Positions 1 to 9,359 are shown, counted from the stretch's first letter. The stretch is DNA of 64,000 bases from Eutrophocola sp964601805 (GCA_964601805.1 CAZROW010000004.1:6430-70429), one strand, 5' to 3'. A program made the numbers and translations. The notes: generated from the sequence alone by a model not told the origin.

Positions 1-6
1 CCTGGT

Positions 7-453
7 CTATTTGTTCCACTGCTTCCAGCTGCTGTAAATCCAGCCGGTTGCTACCAGTCCAACCGCAATCGTGAATATAAAACTCAGGATCACGGCCAAC
101 TCGTTCAAGGGTTTGATTCCCGCAAATACCAGCGCAAACAAAACCCCTGTCATTATCAGCTTGCCTGTTTCGCCAGCGTAAAATGACTTGACTATCAATG
201 GTGTATTACGTGCACCACGAAAGCGGAAAGCCTTCCAGGCAAAGTACCCGTTGGGCACGATGCTGATGAATCCACCCAGCAAAATCGAATATGCTGCTAC
301 AAGGTCAAATAAAAAGAAGATGACCCCGGCCGCAATCACACAAAGTACAAACTGGATGACAAAAGCGATGTAGATCGGAGGCGCTTTAATCGTTGAAACG
401 GTCACCGGCCTTCTGCCTTGCCTGCGTGTGTCACCGTCCCCAGGCCCATCCAT
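7..453 (-). CDS. atpI: ATP synthase subunit I (AtpI)
   Basis: Small membrane protein of 148 residues encoded first in F1Fo ATP synthase operons, where it helps assemble the c-ring in the inner membrane. Four hydrophobic segments are visible, starting near residues 27, 53, 95 and 120, which fits the family. The frame is complete, with the stop at positions 7-9, so atpB and the rest of the operon should lie just beyond the left edge. It sits downstream of parB on the same strand, the usual gammaproteobacterial order. The first 20 residues are polar, and a later start inside them is possible. The assignment rests on length, topology and synteny. Confidence 0.88.
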   Translation of the reverse strand: MDGPGDGDTRRQGRRPVTVSTIKAPPIYIAFVIQFVLCVIAAGVIFFLFDLVAAYSILLGGFISIVPNGYFAWKAFRFRGARNTPLIVKSFYAGETGKLIMTGVLFALVFAGIKPLNELAVILSFIFTIAVGLVATGWIYSSWKQWNK

Positions 454-488
454 ACCTATTGTTTTTTCAGTGTTTTTCGACCGCGCGC

Positions 489-517
489 ATTATATTGACT
501 TTCAAAAATCCATACAA
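489..517 (-). promoter_or_regulatory. Candidate sigma70 promoter of the atp operon
   Basis: Read on the minus strand, a -35 hexamer TTGTAT (512-517) is followed after exactly 17 bases by a perfect -10 TATAAT (489-494). It lies in the 106-bp parB-atpI spacer and would start transcription about 30 bases upstream of the atpI ATG. The hexamers and spacing are seen; activity is inferred. Confidence 0.6.
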
Positions 518-559
518 CCGGAAATACCCTAAAAGGACACGGTTTTTGTCGATTTCGGC

Positions 560-1483
560 TTACTTGATGTGATCCAGGATGCCTTCGAGCTGTTCCAGCG
601 AGTTATAACTGAGCACAAGCTTGCCCTTACCCTTGGCTGAATGCTGAATAGCGACCTGTGTGCCCAGTTTTTCCGACAGACTATCCTGGAGATGGCGAAT
701 ATCAGGATCAATTTTGTCCTCAGGTTTTTTGCGGGTATTTTCCGACAACATCCGCCTGACCAGGGCCTCGGTCTGGCGCACGGACAATCCCCGCGAAATC
801 ACTGCCCTGGCGGCTTCCGCCTGTTTTTCGTTGGGCAGGGACAGCATGGCCCTCGCATGCCCCATTTCCAGCTTTCCGTGTTCCAGGGATTGCCTGACAT
901 CCGCATTCAGCGACATCAGCCTGAGCAGGTTGGTGACCGTGGTACGGGATTTGCCCACGGCCTCGGCGGCTTCCTGCTGGGTCAGCTCGAATTCATCAAT
1001 CAGGCGCTGAAGGGCCATGGCCTCTTCAATGGGATTGAGGTTTTCGCGCTGGATATTCTCGATAAGGGCCATGGCCACGGCCGCTTCATCCGGTACTTCC
1101 TTGATAATGACCGGGATGGTATCCAGGCCTGCCAGCTGACAGGCGCGCCAGCGACGCTCGCCGGCCACAATTTCATACTTGCTGGAGCTGATCGGTCGTA
1201 CCACGATCGGCTGCATGACTCCCTGGGCCTTGATGGAATTGGCCAGGTCCTCCAGGGACTCGGTCCGCATGTCATGACGTGGCTGGTACTTGCCGGGTTG
1301 AATGAATTCCACCGGCAGGTTTTTGAGCTGGCCGTTCTGGCTGGGGGCTGATTCAGATACTGGTGCGCTGGGCGCCTGGTCCACAGGTGCCTGTTCCGGC
1401 TCGTTTGTCGGTTTTGTCGTCCGGTTGCCTGTTCCCAGCAGGGCATCCAGTCCCCTGCCAAGGCCTCTTTTCTTGGTTGTCAT
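560..1483 (-). CDS. parB: Chromosome partitioning protein ParB
   Basis: CTP-dependent DNA clamp that loads at parS sites near the origin and works with ParA to segregate the chromosome. The 307 residues show a low-complexity N-terminal linker (about 20-55), the N-terminal CTP/parS-loading domain with the arginine-rich patch GERRWRA near residue 106, a helix-turn-helix at about 163-184 (TQQEAAEAVGKSRTTV) and a C-terminal dimerisation domain. Length is normal. It lies 27 bp downstream of parA in the parA-parB order, with atpI following. Two matching parS sites occur in recF (13204 and 13843), which supports a working chromosomal ParABS system. Confidence 0.96.
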   Translation of the reverse strand: MTTKKRGLGRGLDALLGTGNRTTKPTNEPEQAPVDQAPSAPVSESAPSQNGQLKNLPVEFIQPGKYQPRHDMRTESLEDLANSIKAQGVMQPIVVRPISSSKYEIVAGERRWRACQLAGLDTIPVIIKEVPDEAAVAMALIENIQRENLNPIEEAMALQRLIDEFELTQQEAAEAVGKSRTTVTNLLRLMSLNADVRQSLEHGKLEMGHARAMLSLPNEKQAEAARAVISRGLSVRQTEALVRRMLSENTRKKPEDKIDPDIRHLQDSLSEKLGTQVAIQHSAKGKGKLVLSYNSLEQLEGILDHIK

Positions 1484-1510
1484 GTTATAGCCGTTACTTT
1501 ACTGCGTGGT

Positions 1511-2380
1511 TTATGGGGCGACCGGGTTGTCTTGCTCATTACCGGAGGATAATTCGTCCTGGGTAGTATCATTACCAGTACCATTACCAGAACCGGTATT
1601 GTCATCATTGCCCTGGCTGGCGTGCCGACGCAGGATTTCTCCTGCCAGGGCAATGTAGGCCAGGGCGCCGCGCGACGTTTTATCATACACTATTACCGGC
1701 ACCCCGAAACTCGGGGCTTCTGCCAGTCTCACATTACGCGGAATGATTGTTCTGTAGACAGCATCGCCAAAGTGTTCGGTCAGCTGGTCAGAGACTTCCT
1801 GGGTCAGCTTGTTGCGCGGATCATGCATGGTGCGCAAAATGCCCTCGATTTTCAGGGCCGGGTTCAGGGCACCGGCGACCGCTTCTATGGTTCGGGACAG
1901 GGCCGATAAGCCCTCCAGGGCATAGTATTCACATTGCATCGGGATCAGCACACCATCGGCTGCCACCAGGGCATTCACGGTGAGCATATTCAGGGATGGC
2001 GGGCAATCAATCAGGATGTAGTCGTAATCTGACTGCACGCTGCTGAGCATATCGCGCAAGCGGTGATCGCGTCCCTCAACATCCAGCAATTCCACTTCCG
2101 CGGCCGTAAGATCCCCGTTGGCAGGCAGCAGGTTGAACCCGCTTTCCCCCGCGGCAACGGCTACCTGGGATATGGGCACGCTGTCGACCAGGACATCATA
2201 AACACTGTATTGCAGGCTGTTTTTTTCAACACCACTGCCCATGGTGGCATTGCCCTGGGGATCCAGGTCCACCAGGAGCACTTTCTTATGCATGCGGGCA
2301 AGCGATGCAGCCAGGTTGACGGTCGTCGTGGTTTTACCCACCCCGCCTTTCTGGTTTGCAATGGCAAAAATATGACTCAC
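1511..2380 (-). CDS. parA: Chromosome partitioning ATPase ParA (Soj)
   Basis: Deviant-Walker ATPase that binds nucleoid DNA non-specifically and pulls ParB-parS complexes apart. The P-loop KGGVGKTT is at residues 11-18, and DCPPSLNMLT supplies the Walker B/switch region. Length is 289 residues; the last 30 or so (Asn/Gly/Asp-rich) extend beyond the usual core and look disordered. The start overlaps the rsmG stop by 4 bases (ATGA), so translation is probably coupled to rsmG. Operon order rsmG-parA-parB is classical for the origin region. Confidence 0.96.
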   Translation of the reverse strand: MSHIFAIANQKGGVGKTTTTVNLAASLARMHKKVLLVDLDPQGNATMGSGVEKNSLQYSVYDVLVDSVPISQVAVAAGESGFNLLPANGDLTAAEVELLDVEGRDHRLRDMLSSVQSDYDYILIDCPPSLNMLTVNALVAADGVLIPMQCEYYALEGLSALSRTIEAVAGALNPALKIEGILRTMHDPRNKLTQEVSDQLTEHFGDAVYRTIIPRNVRLAEAPSFGVPVIVYDKTSRGALAYIALAGEILRRHASQGNDDNTGSGNGTGNDTTQDELSSGNEQDNPVAP

Positions 2381-3051
2381 TCAGGATGTCCTGTGTTATT
2401 CACTGTGGTCTGCCCACGGGTCGGGCTGATCTCGATCAGGTGGCGCAAGCCTTCAACGCCCGGCACAGTCAATTCATGGGTTGCCGTGACATTAAAAGTC
2501 TCCGGCAGCGCAGTAATTTCATCATTCGGAAACTGGCCTTTCATGGCCAGCAGTTTGCCTGACTGGTCAATCAGGGGTGCGCACTGGCGCACAAACTTGT
2601 CCAGGGCGGCATAAGCCCGGCACAGGACAATATCAATTTGCTGCGGGCTTTGGAAGTTTTCTGCACGTTCATGAAAAACAGACACGTTATCCAGGCCCAG
2701 TTCCGTTTTTACCTGGAACAGGAACCGGGTTTTCTTGCCATTGCTGTCCAGCAGCAGGAACTGCTTTTGTGGAAAACAGATGGCCAGGGGAATGCCCGGT
2801 AGACCTGCGCCGGTGCCTACATCCAGGAAGGTCTCACCGTCCAGGTGAGGAACCAGCGCCAGGCTGTCAAGCAGGTGGTAGGGCAGCATTTGCCCGATAT
2901 CCTTGATGCCGGACAGATTGTAGGCACTGTTCCACTTGTTGAGCATCTCCAGGTAGTCCAGCAACAGTTTTTGCTGCTGCTCGCTGACGGCCAGGGACAG
3001 TTGCTCAAGACCGGATTCGAGCGCCGAAGCAAGTGACGACCTGGACTCCAT
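2377..3051 (-). CDS. rsmG: 16S rRNA (guanine527-N7)-methyltransferase RsmG
   Basis: S-adenosylmethionine-dependent methyltransferase that makes m7G527 in 16S rRNA; its loss is known to give low-level streptomycin resistance. The SAM-binding loop FLDVGTGAGLPG is at residues 75-86, in a 224-residue protein of normal size. The start codon overlaps the mnmG stop by one base (TGATG) and the stop overlaps the parA start, so the three genes form one translationally coupled unit. The old name is gidB. Confidence 0.95.
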   Translation of the reverse strand: MESRSSLASALESGLEQLSLAVSEQQQKLLLDYLEMLNKWNSAYNLSGIKDIGQMLPYHLLDSLALVPHLDGETFLDVGTGAGLPGIPLAICFPQKQFLLLDSNGKKTRFLFQVKTELGLDNVSVFHERAENFQSPQQIDIVLCRAYAALDKFVRQCAPLIDQSGKLLAMKGQFPNDEITALPETFNVTATHELTVPGVEGLRHLIEISPTRGQTTVNNTGHPE

Positions 3052-5018
3052 CAGGCAATTTTGTTCTTCAGCTCAGGTTTTGGCGCTTTAGCCCCGGCCA
3101 GATCATCTGCCGGATCAGGGTTGAGCATTCTGTGTTTTTTCAGGTAAACCAGCAGCAGCGAAATGGCCGCCGGTGTCATTCCCGGAATGCGTGATGCCCT
3201 GGCAATAGAGTCCGGTCGGGATTGCTCCAGCTTCTGTCGCAATTCACTGGAAAGCCCGGAGATCCTGCTGTAATCAAAACCTTCAGGAATCCGTGTTTGC
3301 TCCTGGGATCTGGACTTGTCAATCTCATCCAGCTGGCGATTGATATAGCCCTGGTATTTGGTTCTGATCTCAACCTGCTCTGCCACCAGTGGATGGGGCA
3401 GTTCATCAATCAGGCCGCAATCAAGGCAGGCCTGGTTAAGATCCGTAATCGCCACCCTGGGGCGCGCGAGGATATCGGCCAGTGAATATTCATGGCCAAG
3501 GGCCTTGTCCAGTAACGGGTTGATGCGCTCAGCCAGGGGACCATCGGCTTGCACCCAGGTTTTCTTCAGGCGTTTTTCTTCGGCAGCTACGGCATCCTGC
3601 TTGGTGGCAAAAGCCTGCCAGCGCTGGTCATCCACCAGGCCCAGTTTTCTGCCGGTTTCGGTCAGCCTGAAATCGGCATTGTCCTGGCGCAGCATGAGCC
3701 GGTATTCCGCCCGGGAGGTGAACATGCGATAGGGCTCCTGGGTCCCGCGAGTAATCAGGTCATCCACCAGTACCCCGATGTAGGCTTCATCACGACCGGG
3801 TGACCAGGACTCCTGTTCTTTTACCGCCAGGGCCGCATTGATCCCGGCCAGCAAGCCCTGGGCACCGGCTTCCTCGTAACCCGTGGTGCCATTGATCTGG
3901 CCGGCAAAATACAGGCCATTGATGAATTTGGTTTCCAGGGTATAGCGCAGGTCACGCGGGTCAAAGTAATCATATTCAATGGCGTAACCAGGCCGCACGA
4001 TCCGTGCCTGTTCAAAGCCGGGAATATTGGCGATGAGCTGCTCCTGGATTTCATAGGGCAAACTGGTCGAGATTCCGTTGGGGTAGAGCTCCCGGCTGTT
4101 GAGGCCTTCGGGTTCCACAAAAATCTGGTGGGAGGACTTGTCGGCAAAGCGCACGACCTTGTCTTCAATGGAAGGACAATAACGCGGACCCACGCCTTCG
4201 ATTTCCCCGGCATACATCGGGGAAAAAGCCAGGCCTGAGCGGATAATCTCATGACATGCCTCATTGGTGGCCGTGATATGGCAACTGACCTGTTGCGGGT
4301 GTTGGGACACATCACCCAGGAAGGACATCACCGGCCTGGGCGTATCCCCGGGCTGTTCTGTCATGCGGGCATAATCCACGGTGTCGGCATCGATACGAGG
4401 CGGAGTACCGGTTTTCAGGCGCCCGACATTAAACGGCAGTTCCCGTAGCCTGTCCGCCAGGGCAATGGATGGCGGATCACCGGCGCGACCTCCGGCATGG
4501 CTTTTCAGGCCAATATGAATCTTGCCGCCCAGGAAAGTGCCCGTGGTAAGAATCACCCGGGGAGCAAAAAACTGCAGTCCCATCTGGGTAACCACGCCCT
4601 GTACGGTTTCACCCTCGATGATGAGGTCATCCACTGCCTGCTGGAAAATGGCCAGGTTTTCCTGGTTCTCCAGGAAATGGCGAATGGCGGCTTTGTACAA
4701 GGCGCGATCAGCCTGGGCACGGGTGGCTCGTACGGCAGGTCCCTTGCTGGCATTGAGGGTACGGAAGTGGATACCGGCCAGGTCTGCCGCTTTACCCATG
4801 ACGCCACCCAGGGCATCAATTTCCTTGACCAGGTGGGTCTTGCCTATCCCCCCGATTGCCGGGTTGCAGGACATCTGCCCGAGAGAGTCAATATTGTGCG
4901 TGATCAGCAGGGTTCGCACACCCATCCGCGCAGACGCCAGCGCTGCCTCGGTACCGGCATGACCGCCGCCGACGACAATGACATCGAAATGCTGGGATGA
5001 CTTGGTCAGTGTTTCCAT
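3051..5018 (-). CDS. mnmG: tRNA uridine 5-carboxymethylaminomethyl modification enzyme MnmG
   Basis: FAD-dependent partner of MnmE that installs cmnm5U at wobble position 34 of several tRNAs. The FAD-binding dinucleotide motif VGGGHAG is at residues 16-22, and the family signature GPRYCPSIEDK is present mid-protein. I chose the ATG at 5018 (655 aa) because the protein then begins a few residues before the FAD fold, as in relatives; an in-frame ATG at 5072 would add 18 polar residues. It heads the mnmG-rsmG-parA-parB run. The 5' side faces the putative oriC spacer, the same arrangement as gidA in E. coli. Confidence 0.95.
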   Translation of the reverse strand: METLTKSSQHFDVIVVGGGHAGTEAALASARMGVRTLLITHNIDSLGQMSCNPAIGGIGKTHLVKEIDALGGVMGKAADLAGIHFRTLNASKGPAVRATRAQADRALYKAAIRHFLENQENLAIFQQAVDDLIIEGETVQGVVTQMGLQFFAPRVILTTGTFLGGKIHIGLKSHAGGRAGDPPSIALADRLRELPFNVGRLKTGTPPRIDADTVDYARMTEQPGDTPRPVMSFLGDVSQHPQQVSCHITATNEACHEIIRSGLAFSPMYAGEIEGVGPRYCPSIEDKVVRFADKSSHQIFVEPEGLNSRELYPNGISTSLPYEIQEQLIANIPGFEQARIVRPGYAIEYDYFDPRDLRYTLETKFINGLYFAGQINGTTGYEEAGAQGLLAGINAALAVKEQESWSPGRDEAYIGVLVDDLITRGTQEPYRMFTSRAEYRLMLRQDNADFRLTETGRKLGLVDDQRWQAFATKQDAVAAEEKRLKKTWVQADGPLAERINPLLDKALGHEYSLADILARPRVAITDLNQACLDCGLIDELPHPLVAEQVEIRTKYQGYINRQLDEIDKSRSQEQTRIPEGFDYSRISGLSSELRQKLEQSRPDSIARASRIPGMTPAAISLLLVYLKKHRMLNPDPADDLAGAKAPKPELKNKIA

Positions 5019-5179
5019 GCTGTTCAGTTTACCGGAGTTTTTCCGGATTGACCGGGACTCCCCATGAATCAAAAAGAAATCGAAAAGAAAAGGGCGCCAA
5101 GTATAAGGATTTCAAGGCAAAATAGAAGGGAATTGTTTATCGGGTAACAGGGAGATGTCTCTGCCCTGCCCCTTCATGC

Positions 5180-5520
5180 CTGGACAGGAAAGGAATAACT
5201 AATTAAATAATATATAGGTATATATAGAAGAAAGACTATTTAATGTTATTACTGTTATTAGTCCCCCTGGTTTCTGTGTATAAACCGTTTTTCCGTAACG
5301 TGAACAGCAGCTTGGACCAGGGCAAAGGTTGTGGGCTGCCTGCTGCCAACCTGGCGGTAAGCAGGGGGGGAGCTGGAGATAAAGCGCTCCTTTATACACA
5401 CGCGAATTTCAAGGTGATTTTTATTCCCATTCACTCACAGGTTACGCAGGTTCTTTCATCACTTCTCCTCAACATGACTGGCAATACCCGGCGAAATGGA
5501 AAGCCTGTGAGTAAGCGGTG
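5180..5520. other. oriC: Candidate chromosomal replication origin (oriC), mnmG-mnmE spacer
   Basis: This non-coding spacer has the parts of an E. coli-type origin in the same order. An AT-rich block (about 5196-5262) resembling an unwinding element comes first. Then a perfect inverted DnaA box TGTGTATAA at 5275-5283 (R1-like position), a perfect box TTATACACA at 5392-5400 (R2-like, 117 bp further on), a one-mismatch box TTATTCCCA at 5421-5429 and a one-mismatch inverted box TGTGAGTAA at 5506-5514. It lies immediately upstream of mnmG, the position of oriC in E. coli and Vibrio. I found no GATC in it, so Dam/SeqA control is unlikely. A rival candidate lies upstream of dnaA. No credible gene is seen here. 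Confidence 0.68.
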
Positions 5521-5535
5521 ACATACCTGTTGGCT

Positions 5536-6906
5536 TTACTTGCCGATACAGAAACTGCTGAAAATTTCGCCTAGCAAATCATCGGCAGAATAGGCACCTG
5601 TAATACTTTCCAGGGCCTGGTGTGCCTGTTTCAATTCTTCGGCGACCAGCTCCCCGGCGTGGTTTTCTTCAAGTTGCTGCCGGGCTTTAACCAGGAAATC
5701 CTGCGACCGGTGCAGGGCATCCAGGTGGCGCCGCCGGGCGATGAAGCCGCCTTCCACGGAGGCATTGAGGCCGGCAAATTGTTTCAGTGCCTCTTTCAGC
5801 GCCGAAATACCGGAACGGGTTTTAGCCGAGACATGGAGGTCGGTAAAGGCATCCTTGTCATCGACCAGGGGATTCTCATCAGCGCCGGATAGATCAATCT
5901 TGTTAAAAACCCGGAATACCGTTTTCCCTTCATCAATAACAGGTTTGAGTTCACGCCACAGGGGGCTGCTGCCTGGCTGCCAGGGCTTCGTTGAATCAAT
6001 GACCAGCAAGACCAGGTCTGCCTGGTGAATTTCCTGCCAGGCCCGGCGGATTCCTTCCTGTTCCACCAGGTCCTGACTGTCATGCAGTCCCGCCGTATCG
6101 ATTACGTGCAAAGGCATGCCGTCGATGGTGATATGTTCACGCAGGGTATCGCGGGTAGTGCCTGCAATGTCAGTAACGATGGCCCGTGACTGGCCAGCCA
6201 GCACATTCAGCAAACTGGATTTACCGGCATTGGGTTCACCGGCGATGACCACGGTCAGCCCTTCTTTCATGATGCTGCCTTGCCTGGCCTGGGCAAGTAC
6301 GCCATCCAGCTTGCTCTGTATATCGTGCAAGCGGTTTTTGACATCGCCGGAAGCCAGGAAGTCCACCTCCTCGTCAGGAAAATCCATGGCAGCTTCCACG
6401 TATTTGCGCAGGTCGATGATGGCAGTCACCATGTCGTTAACCTGCCTGGAAAAATCTCCCTGGAGCGAGCGCATGGCAAACCGGGCGGCTTCTGCAGACT
6501 GGCTATCGATGAGATCCGCGATGGCTTCTGCCTGGGCCAGGTCAATCTTGTCGTTGAGAAAGGCGCGTTCGGAAAACTCGCCCGGCCTTGCCGGACGCAA
6601 ACCCTGGGCCAGTAGTTCCTGCAGAAGGCTGTCTATGACAAAGGGGCCGCCATGGCCCTGGAACTCAACAATATCCTCCCCCGTGAAAGAGTCAGGCCCC
6701 GGAAAATACAGGGTGATTCCCGTATCGATGGTTTCACCACTGGCATTATAGAAAGGACCGTAGTGTGCATGGCGGGGAGTGGGGGAAAAGCCAATGATTT
6801 TTTCGGCGATGTCCCGGGATTTTTGACCGGAGAGTCTGATAATGCTGATGCCGCCACGACCGGACGGCGTTGCTACTGCACAGATTGTGTCGGCATTACC
6901 CGCCAT
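5536..6906 (-). CDS. mnmE: tRNA modification GTPase MnmE
   Basis: GTPase that with MnmG makes cmnm5U34 in tRNA. The 456 residues contain an N-terminal tetrahydrofolate-binding domain (about 1-118), a helical domain interrupted by the G domain, the P-loop GEPNAGKS at residues 223-230, TTRD as switch I, a DTAGLHD G3 motif, NKID as G4, and the invariant C-terminal FCIGK. Length is normal. It follows yidC by 21 bp on the same strand and probably ends the rpmH-rnpA-yidD-yidC-mnmE transcript. The candidate oriC lies just beyond its stop. Confidence 0.97.
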   Translation of the reverse strand: MAGNADTICAVATPSGRGGISIIRLSGQKSRDIAEKIIGFSPTPRHAHYGPFYNASGETIDTGITLYFPGPDSFTGEDIVEFQGHGGPFVIDSLLQELLAQGLRPARPGEFSERAFLNDKIDLAQAEAIADLIDSQSAEAARFAMRSLQGDFSRQVNDMVTAIIDLRKYVEAAMDFPDEEVDFLASGDVKNRLHDIQSKLDGVLAQARQGSIMKEGLTVVIAGEPNAGKSSLLNVLAGQSRAIVTDIAGTTRDTLREHITIDGMPLHVIDTAGLHDSQDLVEQEGIRRAWQEIHQADLVLLVIDSTKPWQPGSSPLWRELKPVIDEGKTVFRVFNKIDLSGADENPLVDDKDAFTDLHVSAKTRSGISALKEALKQFAGLNASVEGGFIARRRHLDALHRSQDFLVKARQQLEENHAGELVAEELKQAHQALESITGAYSADDLLGEIFSSFCIGK

Positions 6907-6927
6907 GGCAGTATCCGGAATGAAAAA

Positions 6928-8646
6928 TCAGGTGCCTTTTGGCTTGTAGGTTTTTTCAACCTGCTTGGTCACGATCCACTGCTGCAGGATGGAAAGTACA
7001 CTGTTGGCCGTGTAGTAAAGGACCAGTCCGGCCGGGAACCAGAGGAAGAATACGGTAAAGATGACGGGCATGAATTTCATCATCTTCGCTTGCGCCGGGT
7101 CCGCTGTCTGCATGGGGGTAATGGACTGCTGCAGGAACATGGCAGCACCCATCAACAGGGGCAGGATGAAGTAGGGATCCATTTTCGAGAGGTCGTCATA
7201 CCAGAGAATGAAGGAAGCCTGGCGCAGTTCAACACTCTCATTGAGCACCCAGTAAATACCCAGGAAGACCGGCATCTGTAACAACATGGGGAGGCAGCCA
7301 CCAAACGGATTCACCTGCTCCTTTTTCCACAGCGCCATTTGTTCCTGCATGAACTTCTGCTTGTCGTCACCACACTTTTCCTTGATCGCATTGATCTTGG
7401 GTGCCAGCTTGCGCATCTTGGCCATGGACTTCAGGCTTTTGGCAGATAGCGGATAAAGAATGATCTTGATAATCAGTGTCATCAGCAGGATGGATACACC
7501 GTAATTACCAATGGCATCGTTAATCTGGGTCAGCAACCAGAAAATCGGTGAAGCAATAAAGGTGAACATTCCGTAGTCGATGGTCAGTTCCAGGTTCGGA
7601 GAAACTTCTTCCAGGCGGTACTGATCTTTCGGACCTGCCCAGAAATCAGCTTCGATACTGCCGGTCTGGCCCGGGGCAACAACAACAGGCGAATTGACAA
7701 AAGTCAGCAGGTATTCACCGGCGCTGTTTCGACGCAGGGTGAAGGTGTTGACGCTGTCACCGTCTGGAATCCAGCCGCCCAGGAAATAATGCTGAGAAAA
7801 GGTAATCCAGCCACCGGTTTTTTCGATGGGTGTTACACCGTCATCGATGTCTTCCAGTTCGTATTTGACGTAAGGATCATCATCCGTGGTTATCGCGGCG
7901 CCCAGGAAAGTCCTCAAGCTGAAGTTGCCATTGTCACTGGGATCGGGAGCACCATTGCGTTTGATCTGGCCATACATGTTGGCCTGCCAGGGTTGGCCGC
8001 TCTGGTTATCAACGAGGTACTGCACGCCAATCAGGTAATCATCGGCATCAAAAGTAAAACGCTTGGTGATTTCAACACCATTGGCAGCGGTATAGGAAAG
8101 ATCTACGGTTGCTTCACCGCTGGTAATTTCATAGGAAGAATCACTGGCACTGTAAAGAGGTCGGCCATCGGCGCTGCCATCGGGACCATTGCGGCCAATG
8201 AGACCACTTTGTGCGATGTAAACCATGTTGGCATCCTGGCGCAGCAGTCGAAACGGCTGGTCCTGTGCTTCCAGGGAGACGGGGAAATCAGGCAATGACA
8301 CCTCAACGATATCGCCGCCGAGAAGATCGATGGTGACATGTTGTTTTGGTGTGTTGATGGTAATCAACCGGTTTTCCGGCAGAGCTGGCTGGGCCGGAGT
8401 GTCAGGCGTGTCACTGGCCTGCGCCGTGGCAACCGGCACCTGTGGCAGGTCATCGGTAGAGCTGGTGGTCTGTGCGCCGCTTTCCGGCACGCTGGGTATC
8501 TGGTCTGCAGCAGCACCTGATGCAAGGTCAGTGACTGTAGCATCATCCATGGCGGACTCAACCGGGTAGTCCTCGTTCCATGCCAGGAGCATCAGGTAAC
8601 TGACGACCGCAAGCGCAACAAGTAATGCGTTACGTTTAATATCCAT
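6928..8646 (-). CDS. yidC: Membrane protein insertase YidC
   Basis: Inner-membrane insertase/foldase acting alone or with SecYEG. The 572 residues show an N-terminal membrane anchor (about 7-23), a long periplasmic beta domain typical of Gram-negative YidC (about 60-350), then the conserved core of five membrane spans from about 360, with the charged cytoplasmic loop rich in Lys/Met (SAKSLKSMAKMRKL). The region between the anchor and the P1 domain (about 35-95) is Ser/Thr/Pro/Ala-rich and looks disordered. The start overlaps the yidD stop region by 11 bases, so the two are coupled. Confidence 0.97.
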   Translation of the reverse strand: MDIKRNALLVALAVVSYLMLLAWNEDYPVESAMDDATVTDLASGAAADQIPSVPESGAQTTSSTDDLPQVPVATAQASDTPDTPAQPALPENRLITINTPKQHVTIDLLGGDIVEVSLPDFPVSLEAQDQPFRLLRQDANMVYIAQSGLIGRNGPDGSADGRPLYSASDSSYEITSGEATVDLSYTAANGVEITKRFTFDADDYLIGVQYLVDNQSGQPWQANMYGQIKRNGAPDPSDNGNFSLRTFLGAAITTDDDPYVKYELEDIDDGVTPIEKTGGWITFSQHYFLGGWIPDGDSVNTFTLRRNSAGEYLLTFVNSPVVVAPGQTGSIEADFWAGPKDQYRLEEVSPNLELTIDYGMFTFIASPIFWLLTQINDAIGNYGVSILLMTLIIKIILYPLSAKSLKSMAKMRKLAPKINAIKEKCGDDKQKFMQEQMALWKKEQVNPFGGCLPMLLQMPVFLGIYWVLNESVELRQASFILWYDDLSKMDPYFILPLLMGAAMFLQQSITPMQTADPAQAKMMKFMPVIFTVFFLWFPAGLVLYYTANSVLSILQQWIVTKQVEKTYKPKGT

Positions 8647-8935
8647 TAACTGCGGCTTCCTTTTGTTTGGAAAGAGGTTTGGAAAGAGTGCCTGGCGAGG
8701 TAGCTGTGTCTGCAGGAGGAACGTGATCTATGCCGCCTTCGTTCAGTGGATGGCAACGACAGAGGCGTTTGGCTCCGAGCAAGGAGCCTTTTACTGCACC
8801 GTGGGTTTCCAGGGCCTGTAAACAATAGGATGAACAGGTTGGATAGAAGCGACAGTGTTGACCCAGCAGCGGACTGAGACATTTTTTATAACAAATAATG
8901 AAGAAGGACAGGATTTTTACCATGGCGGTGAACAA
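8636..8935 (-). CDS. yidD: Membrane protein insertion efficiency factor YidD
   Basis: Small membrane-associated protein (99 aa) that assists YidC-dependent insertion. The family block CRFYPTCSSYCLQAL, with three conserved cysteines, lies at about residues 28-42, followed by CHPLNEGGIDHVP. The amphipathic N-terminus is typical. It lies between rnpA (8 bp upstream) and yidC (11-bp overlap), the near-universal position. The tail after about residue 75 is not conserved. Confidence 0.93.
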   Translation of the reverse strand: MFTAMVKILSFFIICYKKCLSPLLGQHCRFYPTCSSYCLQALETHGAVKGSLLGAKRLCRCHPLNEGGIDHVPPADTATSPGTLSKPLSKQKEAAVNGY

Positions 8936-8942
8936 ATTCGGT

Positions 8943-9305
8943 TTAGTGCTTCTTCTTGTTAATCTCGTCCATTAAAGCATGGATATGTGAATGGCATTCG
9001 CTGTTATCAAGAAACTGGAGCCCTTTCCTGGCCATGACAACCAGGTCAGCCGGGTTCAGGTCTGAACGCTGTAGTCTGAATGCTTCCCTGATCAGACGTT
9101 TGATGCGATTGCGTTGTGTTGCCTTGGCGACATTCTTTTTCGCCACAATCACACCAAGCCTGGCAGTTTCCCGTTCAGTCCAACACCCGAGTACAAGAAA
9201 GTACTTGTTGGAAACCCGAAAATCAGGTTTCTCAAAAACATCTTGATAGGCTTTGGAGTCCAGCAGGCGGCAGGTTTTCGGGAATCGTTGATCCACCTTG
9301 GTCAT
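8943..9305 (-). CDS. rnpA: Ribonuclease P protein component RnpA
   Basis: Basic protein subunit of RNase P, which helps the catalytic RNA mature the 5' ends of tRNAs. The 120-residue protein has the RNR signature QRNRIKRLIRE at about 60-73 and many Arg/Lys residues. It lies between rpmH (54 bp upstream) and yidD, the canonical order. Two ATG codons near the start are not far apart; the longer frame is used here. Confidence 0.95.
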   Translation of the reverse strand: MTKVDQRFPKTCRLLDSKAYQDVFEKPDFRVSNKYFLVLGCWTERETARLGVIVAKKNVAKATQRNRIKRLIREAFRLQRSDLNPADLVVMARKGLQFLDNSECHSHIHALMDEINKKKH

Positions 9306-9359
9306 TTCCTCCTGCTGGCTGGGAAGGCCCGGCCATGGGCATCATGCAATGCCTATGAA

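Noticed and set aside
641..1351. Long plus-strand ORF opposite parB
   Set aside because: Antisense shadow of a clear parB; no conserved motif of its own. Similar long shadows opposite recF, polA, gspD and dprA were dropped for the same reason.
5243..5521. 92-codon plus-strand ORF in the mnmG-mnmE spacer
   Set aside because: No family resemblance, no ribosome site, and it covers the DnaA boxes and AT-rich block of the candidate origin.
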